Positions 41,128 to 50,327 of a stretch of DNA of 64,000 nt are shown piece by piece; position 1 is the stretch's first letter, and the number at the start of each line of letters is the position of its first letter. The notes beneath the pieces are model-generated. The model was not told the DNA's origin. It made no database searches and worked only from the letters and a program-made list of their open reading frames with translations. Origin of the DNA: Bradyrhizobium sp. CCBAU 051011 (lineage in GTDB: Bacteria; Pseudomonadota; Alphaproteobacteria; Rhizobiales; Xanthobacteraceae); assembly GCF_009930815.1 (NCBI RefSeq), contig NZ_CP022222.1, positions 1,158,501 through 1,222,500 of the forward strand, in the 5' to 3' direction. A program made the position numbers and the translations under genes.

Positions 41128-42885
41128 ATGGCCTTCGGATTGTTCAAAAAGCAGGCCCCGGGACCGGTCGCACCTGCCGTCCAGCCCAAGGCCCAGACGG
41201 CTTCGACCCCGGCGGAAACCACCTCCGGCGATGGCGATTCGGCCAAGGCGATCCTCGAACTGCTGGAGCTCGAACTCGGCGCGATGATCCGCCAGCTCGA
41301 GCGCGCGGCCAATTCGGTCGCCGGCGGCGCCGAGGCGACGGCTGCGACCCTCTCGACCATCCGCCAGCGCACCAATGCCCTGACCGACCGCACCAGCGCC
41401 GCACAGGGCACGGCGACGACCTTTTCGCACGCCGCCGACAAGTTCACCCAGTCGGCGCAGGGAATCGGATCCCAGGTGCGCGACGCCGGCAAGCTCGCCG
41501 ATCAGGCCAGCGAGGCCGCCCGCGAAGCCAGCGTTAACGTCGATCGCCTCAGGGAATCATCGGCGGCGATCGGCAACGTCGTCAACCTGATTGCCCAGAT
41601 CGCGCGGCAGACCACGCTGCTGGCGCTCAATTCCACCATCGAGGCCGCGCGCGCCGGCGAGGCCGGACGCGGTTTCGCCGTAGTTGCCACCGAGGTAAAG
41701 GCACTCGCGGTGCAGACCCAGAACGCCACGGAAGAAATCACCAAGAAGATCGAGGCGCTGCAGCGCGACGCTGCGGGCTCGGTCGATGCCGTGCATCGCA
41801 TCACGCAGTCGATCGAGGCGATCCGCCCGGTGTTCGAGAACGTCAACGGCGCGGTCGCCGAACAGAACGCCACCACCGGCGAGATGGCCGACAATGCAGC
41901 CTCCGCCTCCTCCTTCATCGCCTCGGTCGGCGACAGCGCCGGCGAAATCGACAACGCGACCAAGGAAGCCGAGGCCCATGGCGAAAGCGTCGCCAAGGCT
42001 GGACGGGCCGTTACTGCGTTCGCGCAGAAGCTCAAATCGCGCTGCGCCGTGCTGCTGCGTCAGGGCGGACACACCGAGCGCCGCGAGCCGCAAAAGCTGC
42101 CTTGCAGCCTCAAGATCGAAATCCAGACGCCACGCGGCGTGATATCGGCGCCGGTCTACGAGATTTCGATGGATGGCATCCTGATCAGCGGGCCCGATGC
42201 CGACAGGCTGGCGCAGGGCCAGAGTTTCGATGCGACGCTGCAGGATGTCGGCGCCTGCCGCATTCGCGTCAGTGAGCGCTCGAAGGCCGGCACGCAGGCA
42301 CGGTTCGAGCGGACCAATGCCGCGCTGACCGAGAAGATCGAAGACAAGCTGTTTTCGATCCAGGACGACAACACCGAGGCGGTTACCCGCGCGATGGAAG
42401 CCGGCGCGGCGCTGAAGAAGATTTTCGAGAACGGCGTCAACAGCGGCGCCATCTCGATGGAAGACATGTTCGACACCAACTATGTCGAGATCGCAGGCAG
42501 CAACCCGGTGCAATATCGCACCAGGATTCTGGACTGGGCCGACCGCGCGCTGCCGCCGTTCCAGGAAGCGTTCCTCGCCAAGGATTCGCGAATGGCGTTC
42601 TGCGCCATGATCGACACCAACGGCTATCTGCCCGTGCACAACAAGATCTATTCGCATCCGCAGCGGCCGGGCGACGTCACGTGGAACACCGCCAACTGCC
42701 GCAACCGCCGCATCTTCAACGATCCCGCGGGACTTGCCGCCGGGCGCAACCAGCGCGCCTATCTGATCCAGAGCTACGCCCGCGACATGGGCAACGGTAA
42801 CACGGTGATGATGCGCGAGATCGACGTGCCGATCCGCGTTCACGGCCGCCACTGGGGCGGGTTCCGCACGGCCTACCGGCTCTAG
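41128..42885 (+). CDS. Soluble chemoreceptor with PilZ-like and C-terminal sensor-like modules
   Basis: The start MAFGLFKKQAPGPVAP gives 585 residues with no membrane helix. The signalling domain (about residues 45-310) holds [34 protein letters not shown] PilZ-like stretch follows (about 325-405: ERREPQKLPCSLKIEI and VYEISMDGILISG), which would suggest cyclic-di-GMP input. The last 150 residues (FDTNYVEIAGSNPVQY, GYLPVHNK, ANCRNRRIFND and GRHWGGFRTAYRL) form a module repeated in the next gene. It opens a receptor pair; no che gene is adjacent. Confidence 0.9.
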   Translation: MAFGLFKKQAPGPVAPAVQPKAQTASTPAETTSGDGDSAKAILELLELELGAMIRQLERAANSVAGGAEATAATLSTIRQRTNALTDRTSAAQGTATTFSHAADKFTQSAQGIGSQVRDAGKLADQASEAAREASVNVDRLRESSAAIGNVVNLIAQIARQTTLLALNSTIEAARAGEAGRGFAVVATEVKALAVQTQNATEEITKKIEALQRDAAGSVDAVHRITQSIEAIRPVFENVNGAVAEQNATTGEMADNAASASSFIASVGDSAGEIDNATKEAEAHGESVAKAGRAVTAFAQKLKSRCAVLLRQGGHTERREPQKLPCSLKIEIQTPRGVISAPVYEISMDGILISGPDADRLAQGQSFDATLQDVGACRIRVSERSKAGTQARFERTNAALTEKIEDKLFSIQDDNTEAVTRAMEAGAALKKIFENGVNSGAISMEDMFDTNYVEIAGSNPVQYRTRILDWADRALPPFQEAFLAKDSRMAFCAMIDTNGYLPVHNKIYSHPQRPGDVTWNTANCRNRRIFNDPAGLAAGRNQRAYLIQSYARDMGNGNTVMMREIDVPIRVHGRHWGGFRTAYRL

Positions 42886-43008
42886 TGCGCTCTCGGCTCT
42901 AGTGCGCTCTCAGGCAAGACTCCAAGGCGCGAATCACATTCTAAACTTGGAATTGGAATGCGATCACTGCGGTGGGCCGATCATCGGCTCCGACTGGAGA
43001 AAGCTCTG

Positions 43009-44433
43009 ATGTCCGTTGTGCAGCGTGCAGTCCTGGACACGCAATCCAACCAGACACTGGCCGAACGGCTCATTGACCAGCTTGCCGACCGCATCGGCGG
43101 GCTCGGCGTGGAACTTGCCGATATCGCCGGCAACGTCCAGGAGGTCGCGAGCCGCGTCGCGAACCAGTCGGAGCGGTTCCACCACCTGCAGGAGACGGCC
43201 GAGACGATGGTCTCGGCCAACCGCGACATCGCCAACGCATCGCAGGCAGTGCAATCGACCACGTCCGCAGCCGTCGTAGAGATCGTTCAGTCGCGCAGTG
43301 CGGTGGATGCGGCCGTCCAGCACATCGCCGAACTCGTCGAAGCGGTCGGCCGCATCGAGGCCCGGCTTAGCGCCGTCGGCTCGGCGCTGTCGCAGGTTGC
43401 AAAAGTTTCCGGCTCGATCGAGGCGATTGCGAAGCAGACGAACCTCTTGGCGCTCAATGCCACGATCGAGGCAGCGCGCGCCGGAACCGCCGGCCGCGGC
43501 TTTGCCGTGGTCGCGAGCGAAGTGAAGAACCTGGCCGAGGGGACTCGCCAGGCCACGCAGCAGATTTCCGACACTATGCGCGATCTCGACGGCCAGATCG
43601 GCAGCCTGATCGGCGAGAGCAGCGACGCCTCGCTCCGCGCCAAGAGCGCCGGTGAAGGCGCACAAGAGATCAGCGGTATCATCGCGCGCGTGCACCAGGG
43701 TATCGCGTCCGTAGGCCAGGAGATCGACGGCGTCGCCAGGGCCGCGACGTCCAATCTCGGCCATTGCGACACTGTGATCACCGAGCTCAGCGAACTCGCC
43801 AAGGGCGTCGACCTGTCCTCGCGCGATCTCAAGCACGCGGACGACCGGGTGGCAAAGCTGCTCGAGACCTCCGAAGGGTTGATCGCGCTGATCGCCGACA
43901 GCGGCGTCGAGACCTCGGATGCACCGCTGATCCGCGTCGTCGTCGACACCGCCAAGCGCATCTCGACCGAGTTCGAGGCCGCGATCGACCGCGGCGAGAT
44001 CACGCTCGACCAGTTCATGGACGAGAAGTACCGCGAGATATCCGGCACCGATCCCAAGCAGTATCTCACCAATTACGTCGACTTCACCGACCGCGTGCTG
44101 CCCGAGATCCAGGATCCCATCCAGAAATCCGATCCGCGCATCGTGTTCTGCGTCGCCTGGGCCAAAGGCGGCTATCTGCCGACCCACAATCCGAACTACC
44201 GCCTGCCGCAGGGCCCCGATCCGGTCTGGAACAACGCCAATTGCCGCAACCGCCGCCTGTTCAACGACCGCGCGGTGAAGAAGGTGGCGGCGAACACAAA
44301 ACCGTTTCTGCTGCAGACCTACCGGCGCGACATGGGCGGCGGCAATTTCGTGTTGATGAAAGACCTGTCGTCACCGATCTTCATCCGCGGCCGCCACTGG
44401 GGCGCCTTCCGGATGGGTTTTCGGCAGAACTAA
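43009..44433 (+). CDS. Soluble chemoreceptor with the same C-terminal module
   Basis: The start [15 protein letters not shown] has GGAG upstream and gives 474 residues without membrane helices. The signalling domain (about residues 25-300) contains [33 protein letters not shown]. The C-terminal module (about 320-474) matches the preceding receptor: [52 protein letters not shown] and [11 protein letters not shown]. The PilZ-like part of the neighbour is missing. The module resembles Cache-type sensor ends of other proteobacterial receptors, so it may bind a ligand in the cytoplasm. Confidence 0.9.
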   Translation: MSVVQRAVLDTQSNQTLAERLIDQLADRIGGLGVELADIAGNVQEVASRVANQSERFHHLQETAETMVSANRDIANASQAVQSTTSAAVVEIVQSRSAVDAAVQHIAELVEAVGRIEARLSAVGSALSQVAKVSGSIEAIAKQTNLLALNATIEAARAGTAGRGFAVVASEVKNLAEGTRQATQQISDTMRDLDGQIGSLIGESSDASLRAKSAGEGAQEISGIIARVHQGIASVGQEIDGVARAATSNLGHCDTVITELSELAKGVDLSSRDLKHADDRVAKLLETSEGLIALIADSGVETSDAPLIRVVVDTAKRISTEFEAAIDRGEITLDQFMDEKYREISGTDPKQYLTNYVDFTDRVLPEIQDPIQKSDPRIVFCVAWAKGGYLPTHNPNYRLPQGPDPVWNNANCRNRRLFNDRAVKKVAANTKPFLLQTYRRDMGGGNFVLMKDLSSPIFIRGRHWGAFRMGFRQN

Positions 44434-44468
44434 CTCATAATCGGTTGTGTGTCCTGGCCTCGACATGC

Positions 44469-44510
44469 GGGCGCCGTCACTGGGGCGACGCCATGGCCTA
44501 CAGGCTGTAA
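44469..44510 (+). pseudogene. Relic of a third chemoreceptor 3' end
   Basis: The codons read GRRHWGDAMAYRL and stop, close to GRHWGGFRTAYRL at the end of the gene at 41128 (one Arg inserted, centre changed). The text lies 36 nt after the second receptor gene with no open frame of its own, so it looks like the tail of a duplicated and deleted copy. Confidence 0.6.
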
Positions 44511-44767
44511 TCGCACATTTCATCTAACCGCACGCGTCGCTTCGCGCGAATAGTCGCAGGCCGCCTGCAGAAAGCGCAGCGCGACGGCGTTTCTGTAGGG
44601 CCATCCAATCTCTTCGCCGTTGCAGACGCGTATCGTGGCGTGTGCCCGATCCGCAAAATCAGCATATCACATCCATCGCTTTTGCGCACGACAAACAGGC
44701 CGGTGAAAGTCATCGTACTGACGCGCGGATATGACATCCCCTAGCACCGAAGCAGGCGGAGACGAAA
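44511..44767. other. Intergenic region upstream of the aldehyde oxidoreductase operon
   Basis: About 250 nt without a supported gene. It should contain the promoter of the three-gene molybdoenzyme operon; no clear regulatory palindrome is seen. Confidence 0.5.
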
Positions 44768-45283
44768 ATGACGCATTCTGGGACAGCGGAGTCCAAAGCG
44801 ACGATCACCGCCGCGCTGGAGAAAATCCCGATCACACTGACTGTCAATGGCGCAGAGGTAAAGCTTTCAGTCGCGCCGTGGACGACGCTGCTGGATGCGC
44901 TGCGCGACCGTCTCGACCTGACCGGCACCAAGAAGGGCTGCGATCACGGCCAGTGCGGCGCCTGCACCGTGCTGGTCGACGGGCGGCGGATCAATTCCTG
45001 CCTGACGCTGGTGGTGATGAAGGAAGGCGCCGAGGTGACCACCGTCGAGGGCCTTGCACGCAACGGTGAACTGCACCCGCTGCAACAGGCCTTCATCGAT
45101 CACGACGCGTTTCAATGTGGCTATTGCACGTCGGGGCAGATCTGCTCGGCCGCCGGCCTGATCGCCGAGGGCAAGGCCAGGACGGCCGACGAGATCCGCG
45201 AACTGATGAGCGGCAACATCTGCCGCTGCGGCGCCTATCCGAACATCGTGGCGGCGATTCAGCAGGCGATGGAGCGATCATGA
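44768..45283 (+). CDS. Molybdenum aldehyde oxidoreductase, 2Fe-2S subunit (PaoA/YagT-like)
   Basis: The small subunit of a xanthine-oxidase-family enzyme, 171 residues, with GGAGACGAAA before the ATG. It carries both iron-sulphur clusters: the ferredoxin-like motif [18 protein letters not shown] with a fourth cysteine in NSCLTL, and the second C-x2-C, C-x-C set in QCGYCTSGQ and [10 protein letters not shown]. Unlike E. coli PaoA it has no Tat signal: the N-terminus is short and polar ([19 protein letters not shown]). The complex is therefore predicted to be cytoplasmic. Its stop overlaps the start of the FAD subunit gene (ATGA). Confidence 0.94.
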   Translation: MTHSGTAESKATITAALEKIPITLTVNGAEVKLSVAPWTTLLDALRDRLDLTGTKKGCDHGQCGACTVLVDGRRINSCLTLVVMKEGAEVTTVEGLARNGELHPLQQAFIDHDAFQCGYCTSGQICSAAGLIAEGKARTADEIRELMSGNICRCGAYPNIVAAIQQAMERS

Positions 45284-46296
45284 CCCCGTTTCAATACACG
45301 CGCGCCAGCGACATCGCCGACGCCATCAAGCAGATCGCCGCAGACCCATCCGCCAAATTCGTCGCGGGCGGCACCAACCTGATCGACCTGATCAAGTACG
45401 ATGTCGCGACGCCTACCCGGCTGATCGACATCTCACGCCTGCCGCTCAGGAACGTGGAGGAGACCGCGACCGGCGGCGTTCTGATCGGGGCGCTGGTCCC
45501 AAACACCGACCTCGCCTACCATCCGCTGATCGAAGCGCGCTATCCGCTACTGTCACGGTCAATTCTGGCTGGTGCGTCGCAGCAGTTGCGCAACATGGCG
45601 TCGACCGGCGGCAATCTCGTGCAGCGGACGCGCTGCTTCTATTTCTATGACGCGACGACGCCATGCAACAAGCGCGAACCGGGCAGCGGCTGTTCGGCAA
45701 TCGACGGCATCAACCGCATCAATGCAATCCTCGGTACGAGCGAATCCTGCATCGCCACCCATCCCTCCGACATGTGTGTAGCGCTCGCCGTTCTGGAAGC
45801 GATCGTGCATGTCACAGGTCCGGCCGGAGCGCGCACCATTGCATTCGCGGATTTCCACCGCCTGCCCGACAACACACCGCAGATCGACACCAATCTGGAG
45901 CCCGACGAGATCATCACGGCAATCGAACTGCCGGCAAAAGGTTTCAGCACGAACTACTCCTACCTGAAGATCCGCGATCGCCTGTCCTATGCGTTCGCGC
46001 TGGTATCGGTGGCGGCAGCGCTCGAGCTTGACGGCGACACGATCAAGGAGGCGCGCCTAGCGCTCGGGGGCGTGGCGCACAAACCATGGCGCAGTTCGGC
46101 GGCCGAAGTCGTTCTGCGTGGCCAGCGCGCTGATGCCAGCACATTTGCGAACGCCGCAGACATCCTGCTGCGCGGCGCCAGGGGTTTCGGACACAACGAC
46201 TTCAAGATCGGCCTGGCGCGGCGCGCCATCGTGCGGACGCTTGATCAGGCTGCGCGAGGCACGCCGCAGTCGATCTCCGACAAGAAAATACGGTGA
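45280..46296 (+). CDS. Molybdenum aldehyde oxidoreductase, FAD subunit (PaoB/YagS-like)
   Basis: The flavin subunit, 338 residues. FAD-binding segments are KFVAGGTNLIDLIKYDV at the N-terminus and NMASTGGNLVQRTRC. A cysteine-containing loop follows (CFYFYDATTPCNKREPGSGC, later ESCIATHPSDMC), matching the additional 4Fe-4S cluster of PaoB and 4-hydroxybenzoyl-CoA reductase. The C-terminal CO-dehydrogenase-like domain (about 220-330) has LSYAFALVSVAAAL. Coupled by overlap to both neighbours in the operon. It passes electrons between the molybdenum site and an acceptor not identified here. Confidence 0.94.
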   Translation: MTPFQYTRASDIADAIKQIAADPSAKFVAGGTNLIDLIKYDVATPTRLIDISRLPLRNVEETATGGVLIGALVPNTDLAYHPLIEARYPLLSRSILAGASQQLRNMASTGGNLVQRTRCFYFYDATTPCNKREPGSGCSAIDGINRINAILGTSESCIATHPSDMCVALAVLEAIVHVTGPAGARTIAFADFHRLPDNTPQIDTNLEPDEIITAIELPAKGFSTNYSYLKIRDRLSYAFALVSVAAALELDGDTIKEARLALGGVAHKPWRSSAAEVVLRGQRADASTFANAADILLRGARGFGHNDFKIGLARRAIVRTLDQAARGTPQSISDKKIR

Positions 46297-48509
46297 ATGC
46301 AATGGCAAGCTACATCGGAACAGCGACGTCCCGTGTCGACGGCCGGGCCAAGGTTACCGGCGAAGCCAAATATGCCGGCGAGTTCAACGTTCCCGGTCTC
46401 GTCCACGGCTATGTCGTCGAGTCGGTCATCCCGAAGGGGCGGATCGTGCGCATCGACACCAGCGGCGCGCTGGGCATTGCGGGCGTGATCGACGTGCTCA
46501 CCCACCACAATCGACCGCCAATGGCCGACAAGGATGACGCCTACAAGGACGAGGTCGCGCCCGAGAAGGGTTCGCCCTACCGCCCGCTCTACGACGACAG
46601 GATCCAGTTCACCGGACAGCCGGTCGCGCTGGTGCTGGCGGAAGATTGGGAAACAGCGCGCGTCGCCGCCTCGCAGGTGAGGATCGAATACCAGAAGGAG
46701 CCGCACGTCACCGACCTGCACGCAGAGCGCACCAGGGCGTATGCCATCGACACGCCGGAGAAGCCGCGCGGCGATGCCGAAAAGGCATTTGCGTCCGCCG
46801 CCGTCCGCCACGCGGCCGAATACACCATTCCGACCGAGCACCACAATCCGATGGAGTTGTTTGCCTCGACCGCGATCTGGGAGAACGGCCAGCTCACCGT
46901 CTACGACAAGACGCAAGGCGTGCAGAATGTCCAGCAGTATCTTTGCAAGGTTTTCAAGCTGCAGCCCAATGCGGTTCGTGTCATGTCGCCCTATATGGGT
47001 GGCGGTTTCGGCGCGGGCTTGCGTCCGCAATATCAGGTCGTGCTGGCCGTGCTGGGAGCTACCGCGCTCAAGCGCCCCGTCCGCGTCATGGTGACGAGGG
47101 CGCAGATGTATGCGCTCGGCTACCGGCCGGCGAGCATCGAACGGCTGGCGCTTGGCGCGAGCAGCAGCGGCACACTCGACTCAATGCAACATGAAGCCAT
47201 CGCCGTGACCTCGCAGTTCGAGGAATTTGCGCGCAACGACACCGGCTGGGGCAATCTGCTCTACAAGAGTCCCAACGCGAAATTCGAGCACAAACTCGTC
47301 AAGCTCGATCTGCCGACGTCCTGCGACATGCGGGCGCCGGGCGCTGCGACCGGCGTCTATGCGCTGGAATGCGCGATGGACGAACTTGCCATCGCGCTCA
47401 AGACCGATCCGGTGCAGCTACGGCTGCAATGCTATTCCGACCGCCATCAGGGCGAGGACCTTCCCTATACCAGCAAGCAACTTCGCGAGTGCTACGCGCA
47501 GGGCGCGGAGGTGTTTGGCTGGAACAAGCGCAACGCCGAGCCGCGCTCGATGCGCGACGGCAGCGAACTGGTCGGCTGGGGCATGGCATCCGGTGTATGG
47601 GAAGCGCTGCAGGTGCCGGCCACGGTCCGCATCGTGCTGACGGCGAACGGCCACGCCGAAGTGGCGACCGCCGCCTCCGATATCGGCACCGGAACCTACA
47701 CGATCATGGCGCAGGTGGCGGCCGACATGCTCGGCCTGCCGATCGACAATATCAGCGTCAAGCTCGGCGATTCCACCCTGCCGCAGTGTCCGGTGGAAGG
47801 CGGCTCGTGGATCGCATCATCCGTGTGCAACGCCATCGCGAATACCGCCCGCGCGGTTCGCGGCGACTTGCTGGAGCTTGCAAAGACGACGACGGATTCA
47901 CCGCTGTCGGGCGCCGGCGTAGACGACGTTGCGCTGATCGACGGCAAGATCGTCAGCAAGCGGGATGCAAGCCGCGCGGTCTCGATCGCAAGCGCGATGC
48001 AATCAGGCAAGGCCGAGCGCATCACGCGCGAGGAAACCAACCAGCCTTCCGAAGACAAGTCTCACGCGCGCAATGTGCACTCGGCGATCTTCGCCGAGGT
48101 CAAGGTCGACGAAGAGATCGGCATCATCCGCGTGACTCGCGTGGTCAAAGCCGTCGCCGCGGGCCGCATCCTCAACCCCAAGACGGCCCACAGCCAGGTC
48201 ATGGGCGGCGTGGTCTGGGGCATCGGCATGGCGCTGCACGAAGAAACACTCTACGACCATCGCTTCGGACGGGTGATGAACGCCAATATCGCCGAATACC
48301 ATGTGCCAGTGAATGCCGACATCCACGACATCAAGGTCATCTTCGTCGACGAACCGGACGAGATGGTCAACCCGCTCGGCATCAAGGGCCTCGGCGAGAT
48401 CGGCATCGTCGGCGTCGCGGCGGCGATCGCCAACGCGGTCAACCATGCAACGGGAAAGCGGGTGCGCGACCTGCCGATCACGCTGGACAAGGTGATTCAG
48501 TTCAATTGA
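46293..48509 (+). CDS. Molybdenum aldehyde oxidoreductase, molybdopterin-binding subunit (PaoC/YagR-like)
   Basis: The large catalytic subunit, 738 residues from a GTG overlapping the previous stop (an ATG three codons on is possible). The start SYIGTATSRVDGRAKVTGEAKYAGE, PTEHHNPMELFAS, and MGGGFGAGLRPQYQVVL are typical molybdopterin-contact regions. RAPGAATGVYALE and the C-terminal IKGLGEIGIVGVAAAIANAV give the active-site glutamate (GEIG). The size and the PaoB-like flavin subunit suggest an aromatic aldehyde oxidase. No PaoD or XdhC chaperone gene is adjacent, so maturation is encoded elsewhere. Confidence 0.94.
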   Translation: MNAMASYIGTATSRVDGRAKVTGEAKYAGEFNVPGLVHGYVVESVIPKGRIVRIDTSGALGIAGVIDVLTHHNRPPMADKDDAYKDEVAPEKGSPYRPLYDDRIQFTGQPVALVLAEDWETARVAASQVRIEYQKEPHVTDLHAERTRAYAIDTPEKPRGDAEKAFASAAVRHAAEYTIPTEHHNPMELFASTAIWENGQLTVYDKTQGVQNVQQYLCKVFKLQPNAVRVMSPYMGGGFGAGLRPQYQVVLAVLGATALKRPVRVMVTRAQMYALGYRPASIERLALGASSSGTLDSMQHEAIAVTSQFEEFARNDTGWGNLLYKSPNAKFEHKLVKLDLPTSCDMRAPGAATGVYALECAMDELAIALKTDPVQLRLQCYSDRHQGEDLPYTSKQLRECYAQGAEVFGWNKRNAEPRSMRDGSELVGWGMASGVWEALQVPATVRIVLTANGHAEVATAASDIGTGTYTIMAQVAADMLGLPIDNISVKLGDSTLPQCPVEGGSWIASSVCNAIANTARAVRGDLLELAKTTTDSPLSGAGVDDVALIDGKIVSKRDASRAVSIASAMQSGKAERITREETNQPSEDKSHARNVHSAIFAEVKVDEEIGIIRVTRVVKAVAAGRILNPKTAHSQVMGGVVWGIGMALHEETLYDHRFGRVMNANIAEYHVPVNADIHDIKVIFVDEPDEMVNPLGIKGLGEIGIVGVAAAIANAVNHATGKRVRDLPITLDKVIQFN

Positions 48510-48518
48510 GAGGACTTG

Positions 48519-49340
48519 TCAGCTCCAGAATCCCGGCACTGCCGGCTCGAGCCTGCCGCCGGCCCGCACCGGCGCAACGCGCAGCGCGAGGCCGGTGGCA
48601 TCATCGGTCTCGACTGCAACGCCACTGAGTGTCGCAACACCGGCCGCCGGTTCGAAGCGGGCTGACGGAATGCCCGTCGTGAAGCGCCGCAGCGGCTCCT
48701 CCTTCTGCATGCCGATGACAGAGTCATAGTCGCCGGTCATGCCCGCGTCGGTCATGTAGGCGGTACCGCCGGTGAGAATCTGGTGATCCGCGGTCGGCAC
48801 ATGGGTATGGGTGCCGACGACGAGGCTGGCGCGGCCGTCGCAGAAATAGCCGATGCCCTGCTTCTCGCTAGTCGCCTCGCCATGGAAATCGATCACGATC
48901 GCGTCCGCCGCCTCGCCGAGCGGACAGGCCTCGAGTTCGCGGTTGAGGACCTGAAACGGATCGTCGAACGGCGTCATGAAGACGCGGCCGATGGCGTTGA
49001 CGATGAGCGCACGCTTGCCGTTCTTGGTATCGACCAGCGCCGCACCGCGGCCCGGCGTGCCCTTGGGAAAGTTTGCGGGGCGGATCAGTTTTGGCGCACG
49101 CTCGATGAACACCAGCGCCTCGCGCTGATCCCAGGCGTGATTGCCGAGCGTGATGGCATCCGCGCCGGCATCGAGCAGTTCCTGATAGATCGTCTCGGTG
49201 ATGCCGAACCCGCCGGCGGAATTCTCGCCATTGACGACGACAAGATCGAGCGCCCAGTCCCTGATCATGCCGGGAAGATGTTCCGCGATTGCGGTACGGC
49301 CAGCGCGACCGACCACGTCGCCTACGAAAAGAATACGCAA
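48519..49340 (-). CDS. TIGR00282/YmdB family metallophosphoesterase
   Basis: A 273-residue phosphodiesterase from a TTG start (MRILFVGDVVGRAG). Metal-site motifs are FVGDVVGR, VVNGENSAGGFG, ITLGNHAWDQ and VVGTHTHVPTAD. Family members such as YmdB hydrolyse 2',3'-cyclic nucleotides and affect RNA turnover. It is convergent with the large molybdoenzyme subunit gene (9-nt gap) and follows the 5-FTHF cyclo-ligase gene by 3 nt, a pairing common in alphaproteobacteria. Confidence 0.94.
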   Translation of the reverse strand: MRILFVGDVVGRAGRTAIAEHLPGMIRDWALDLVVVNGENSAGGFGITETIYQELLDAGADAITLGNHAWDQREALVFIERAPKLIRPANFPKGTPGRGAALVDTKNGKRALIVNAIGRVFMTPFDDPFQVLNRELEACPLGEAADAIVIDFHGEATSEKQGIGYFCDGRASLVVGTHTHVPTADHQILTGGTAYMTDAGMTGDYDSVIGMQKEEPLRRFTTGIPSARFEPAAGVATLSGVAVETDDATGLALRVAPVRAGGRLEPAVPGFWS

Positions 49341-49343
49341 AGT

Positions 49344-49919
49344 TCAGCTCCGGAAATCGAACACTTTCTTTTCCGTTAGCACATAATCCAGCGCCACGTC
49401 GTGCGGCAGCGCGGGAACGGTTTTTATTTCCTGCACGGAAAAGGCGGCGCCGATCGCCGTGATCGCCTTGGCTTTTCGCAAATGCGCCAGCGTGAAGTCG
49501 TAATGTCCTGCACCATAGCCGATGCGGTGACCCTCGCGGTCGAACGCCGCCAGCGGCACCAGCATGATGTCGGGAATCAGTTCTTCGGCCGCAGGCGATG
49601 GTTCGAGGATGCCGAGCGGGCCCAGCATCAGGCGATCGTCGGGCGACCACGCGCGGAACGCCAGCGATTTTCCGCGCGACAGCACGGCCGGCAACGCGAG
49701 CTTTGCGCCCTGCCCGGCGAGCTTGCGCATCAGGGGCGCCGGATCGATCTCGCTGCGGATCGGCGAATATCCTGACACAACGAGGCCCGGCTCGATTCCA
49801 AATGGCAGGCCGCGCTTGGCGATCGCCTGCGCTGCAGCGGCGCGCTGCTCGTCGCTCAATGCGTCGCGCTTGGCGAGCGCTGTCGTGCGGAGGTCGGCTT
49901 TGGAGAGGGTTGTCGTCAT
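49344..49919 (-). CDS. 5-formyltetrahydrofolate cyclo-ligase
   Basis: The enzyme converts 5-formyl-THF to 5,10-methenyl-THF with ATP. The 191 residues include KADLRTTALAKRDALSDEQR, GLVVSGYSPIRSEIDPAPLM, LMLGPLGILEPSPAAEEL and the nucleotide-binding HRIGYGAGHYDFTL. It lies downstream of the 6S RNA, as in many Proteobacteria (zapA, 6S RNA, ygfA), and upstream of the YmdB-like gene. Read-through from 6S RNA is a known way of expressing it in other species and is possible here. Confidence 0.95.
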   Translation of the reverse strand: MTTTLSKADLRTTALAKRDALSDEQRAAAAQAIAKRGLPFGIEPGLVVSGYSPIRSEIDPAPLMRKLAGQGAKLALPAVLSRGKSLAFRAWSPDDRLMLGPLGILEPSPAAEELIPDIMLVPLAAFDREGHRIGYGAGHYDFTLAHLRKAKAITAIGAAFSVQEIKTVPALPHDVALDYVLTEKKVFDFRS

Positions 49920-49936
49920 GCCATGCTGCTCTTCGC

Positions 49937-50040
49937 CGTCATCACCCGCGAATGCGGGTGATCCAGTATTCCAGAGACTTCAGTGATTCAACCGAGACGC
50001 CGCGGCGTACTCGATACCCCGCATGCGCGGGGTATGACGG
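49937..50040. repeat. Interspersed repeat between 6S RNA and the cyclo-ligase gene
   Basis: GTCATCACCCGCGAATGCGG with GTGATCCAGTATTCCAGAGAC, then GATACCCCGCATGCGCGGGGT and ATGAC. The words ATCCAGTAT and CGCGAAxGCGGG are shared with 40049-40150. Confidence 0.65.
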
Positions 50041-50085
50041 GACGTGCGCGGGTAGGACAAAGTCACGAGCAAGAACAAACAAGAG

Positions 50086-50247
50086 TGCGAAGCCGCGATC
50101 GCCGTTGAAGCACTCGATCCCGGAGTTCCCTACGAAAGTAGGTGGGCACCATATGTCCGGATCCACGGACCCGGCCAGGGACAGTTCCCTAAAGGATCGA
50201 TAAGGCCCCGGGGATATATGGCTCCTGACGCACGACGCAGCTTCGCA
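50086..50247 (-). ncRNA. ssrS: 6S RNA
   Basis: 6S RNA mimics an open promoter and sequesters RNA polymerase. On the minus strand TGCGAAGC (5' end) pairs exactly with GCTTCGCA (3' end), giving about 162 nt, the usual size. Inside, GGAGCCATAT pairs with ATATGGTGCCC, enclosing a large central region with CCCCGGGGCC and TTTAGGGAACTGTCCCT. The place between zapA and the 5-FTHF cyclo-ligase gene is the conserved 6S neighbourhood. Ends are estimated from the closing stem. Confidence 0.8.
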
Positions 50248-50327
50248 AGAACCAATGTAAGGGTTGTGGGCGGAAACCGCCAGCGGTAACGCGCGACACT
50301 TGTGCTCATCCTTAGATTGCGCTCCAC

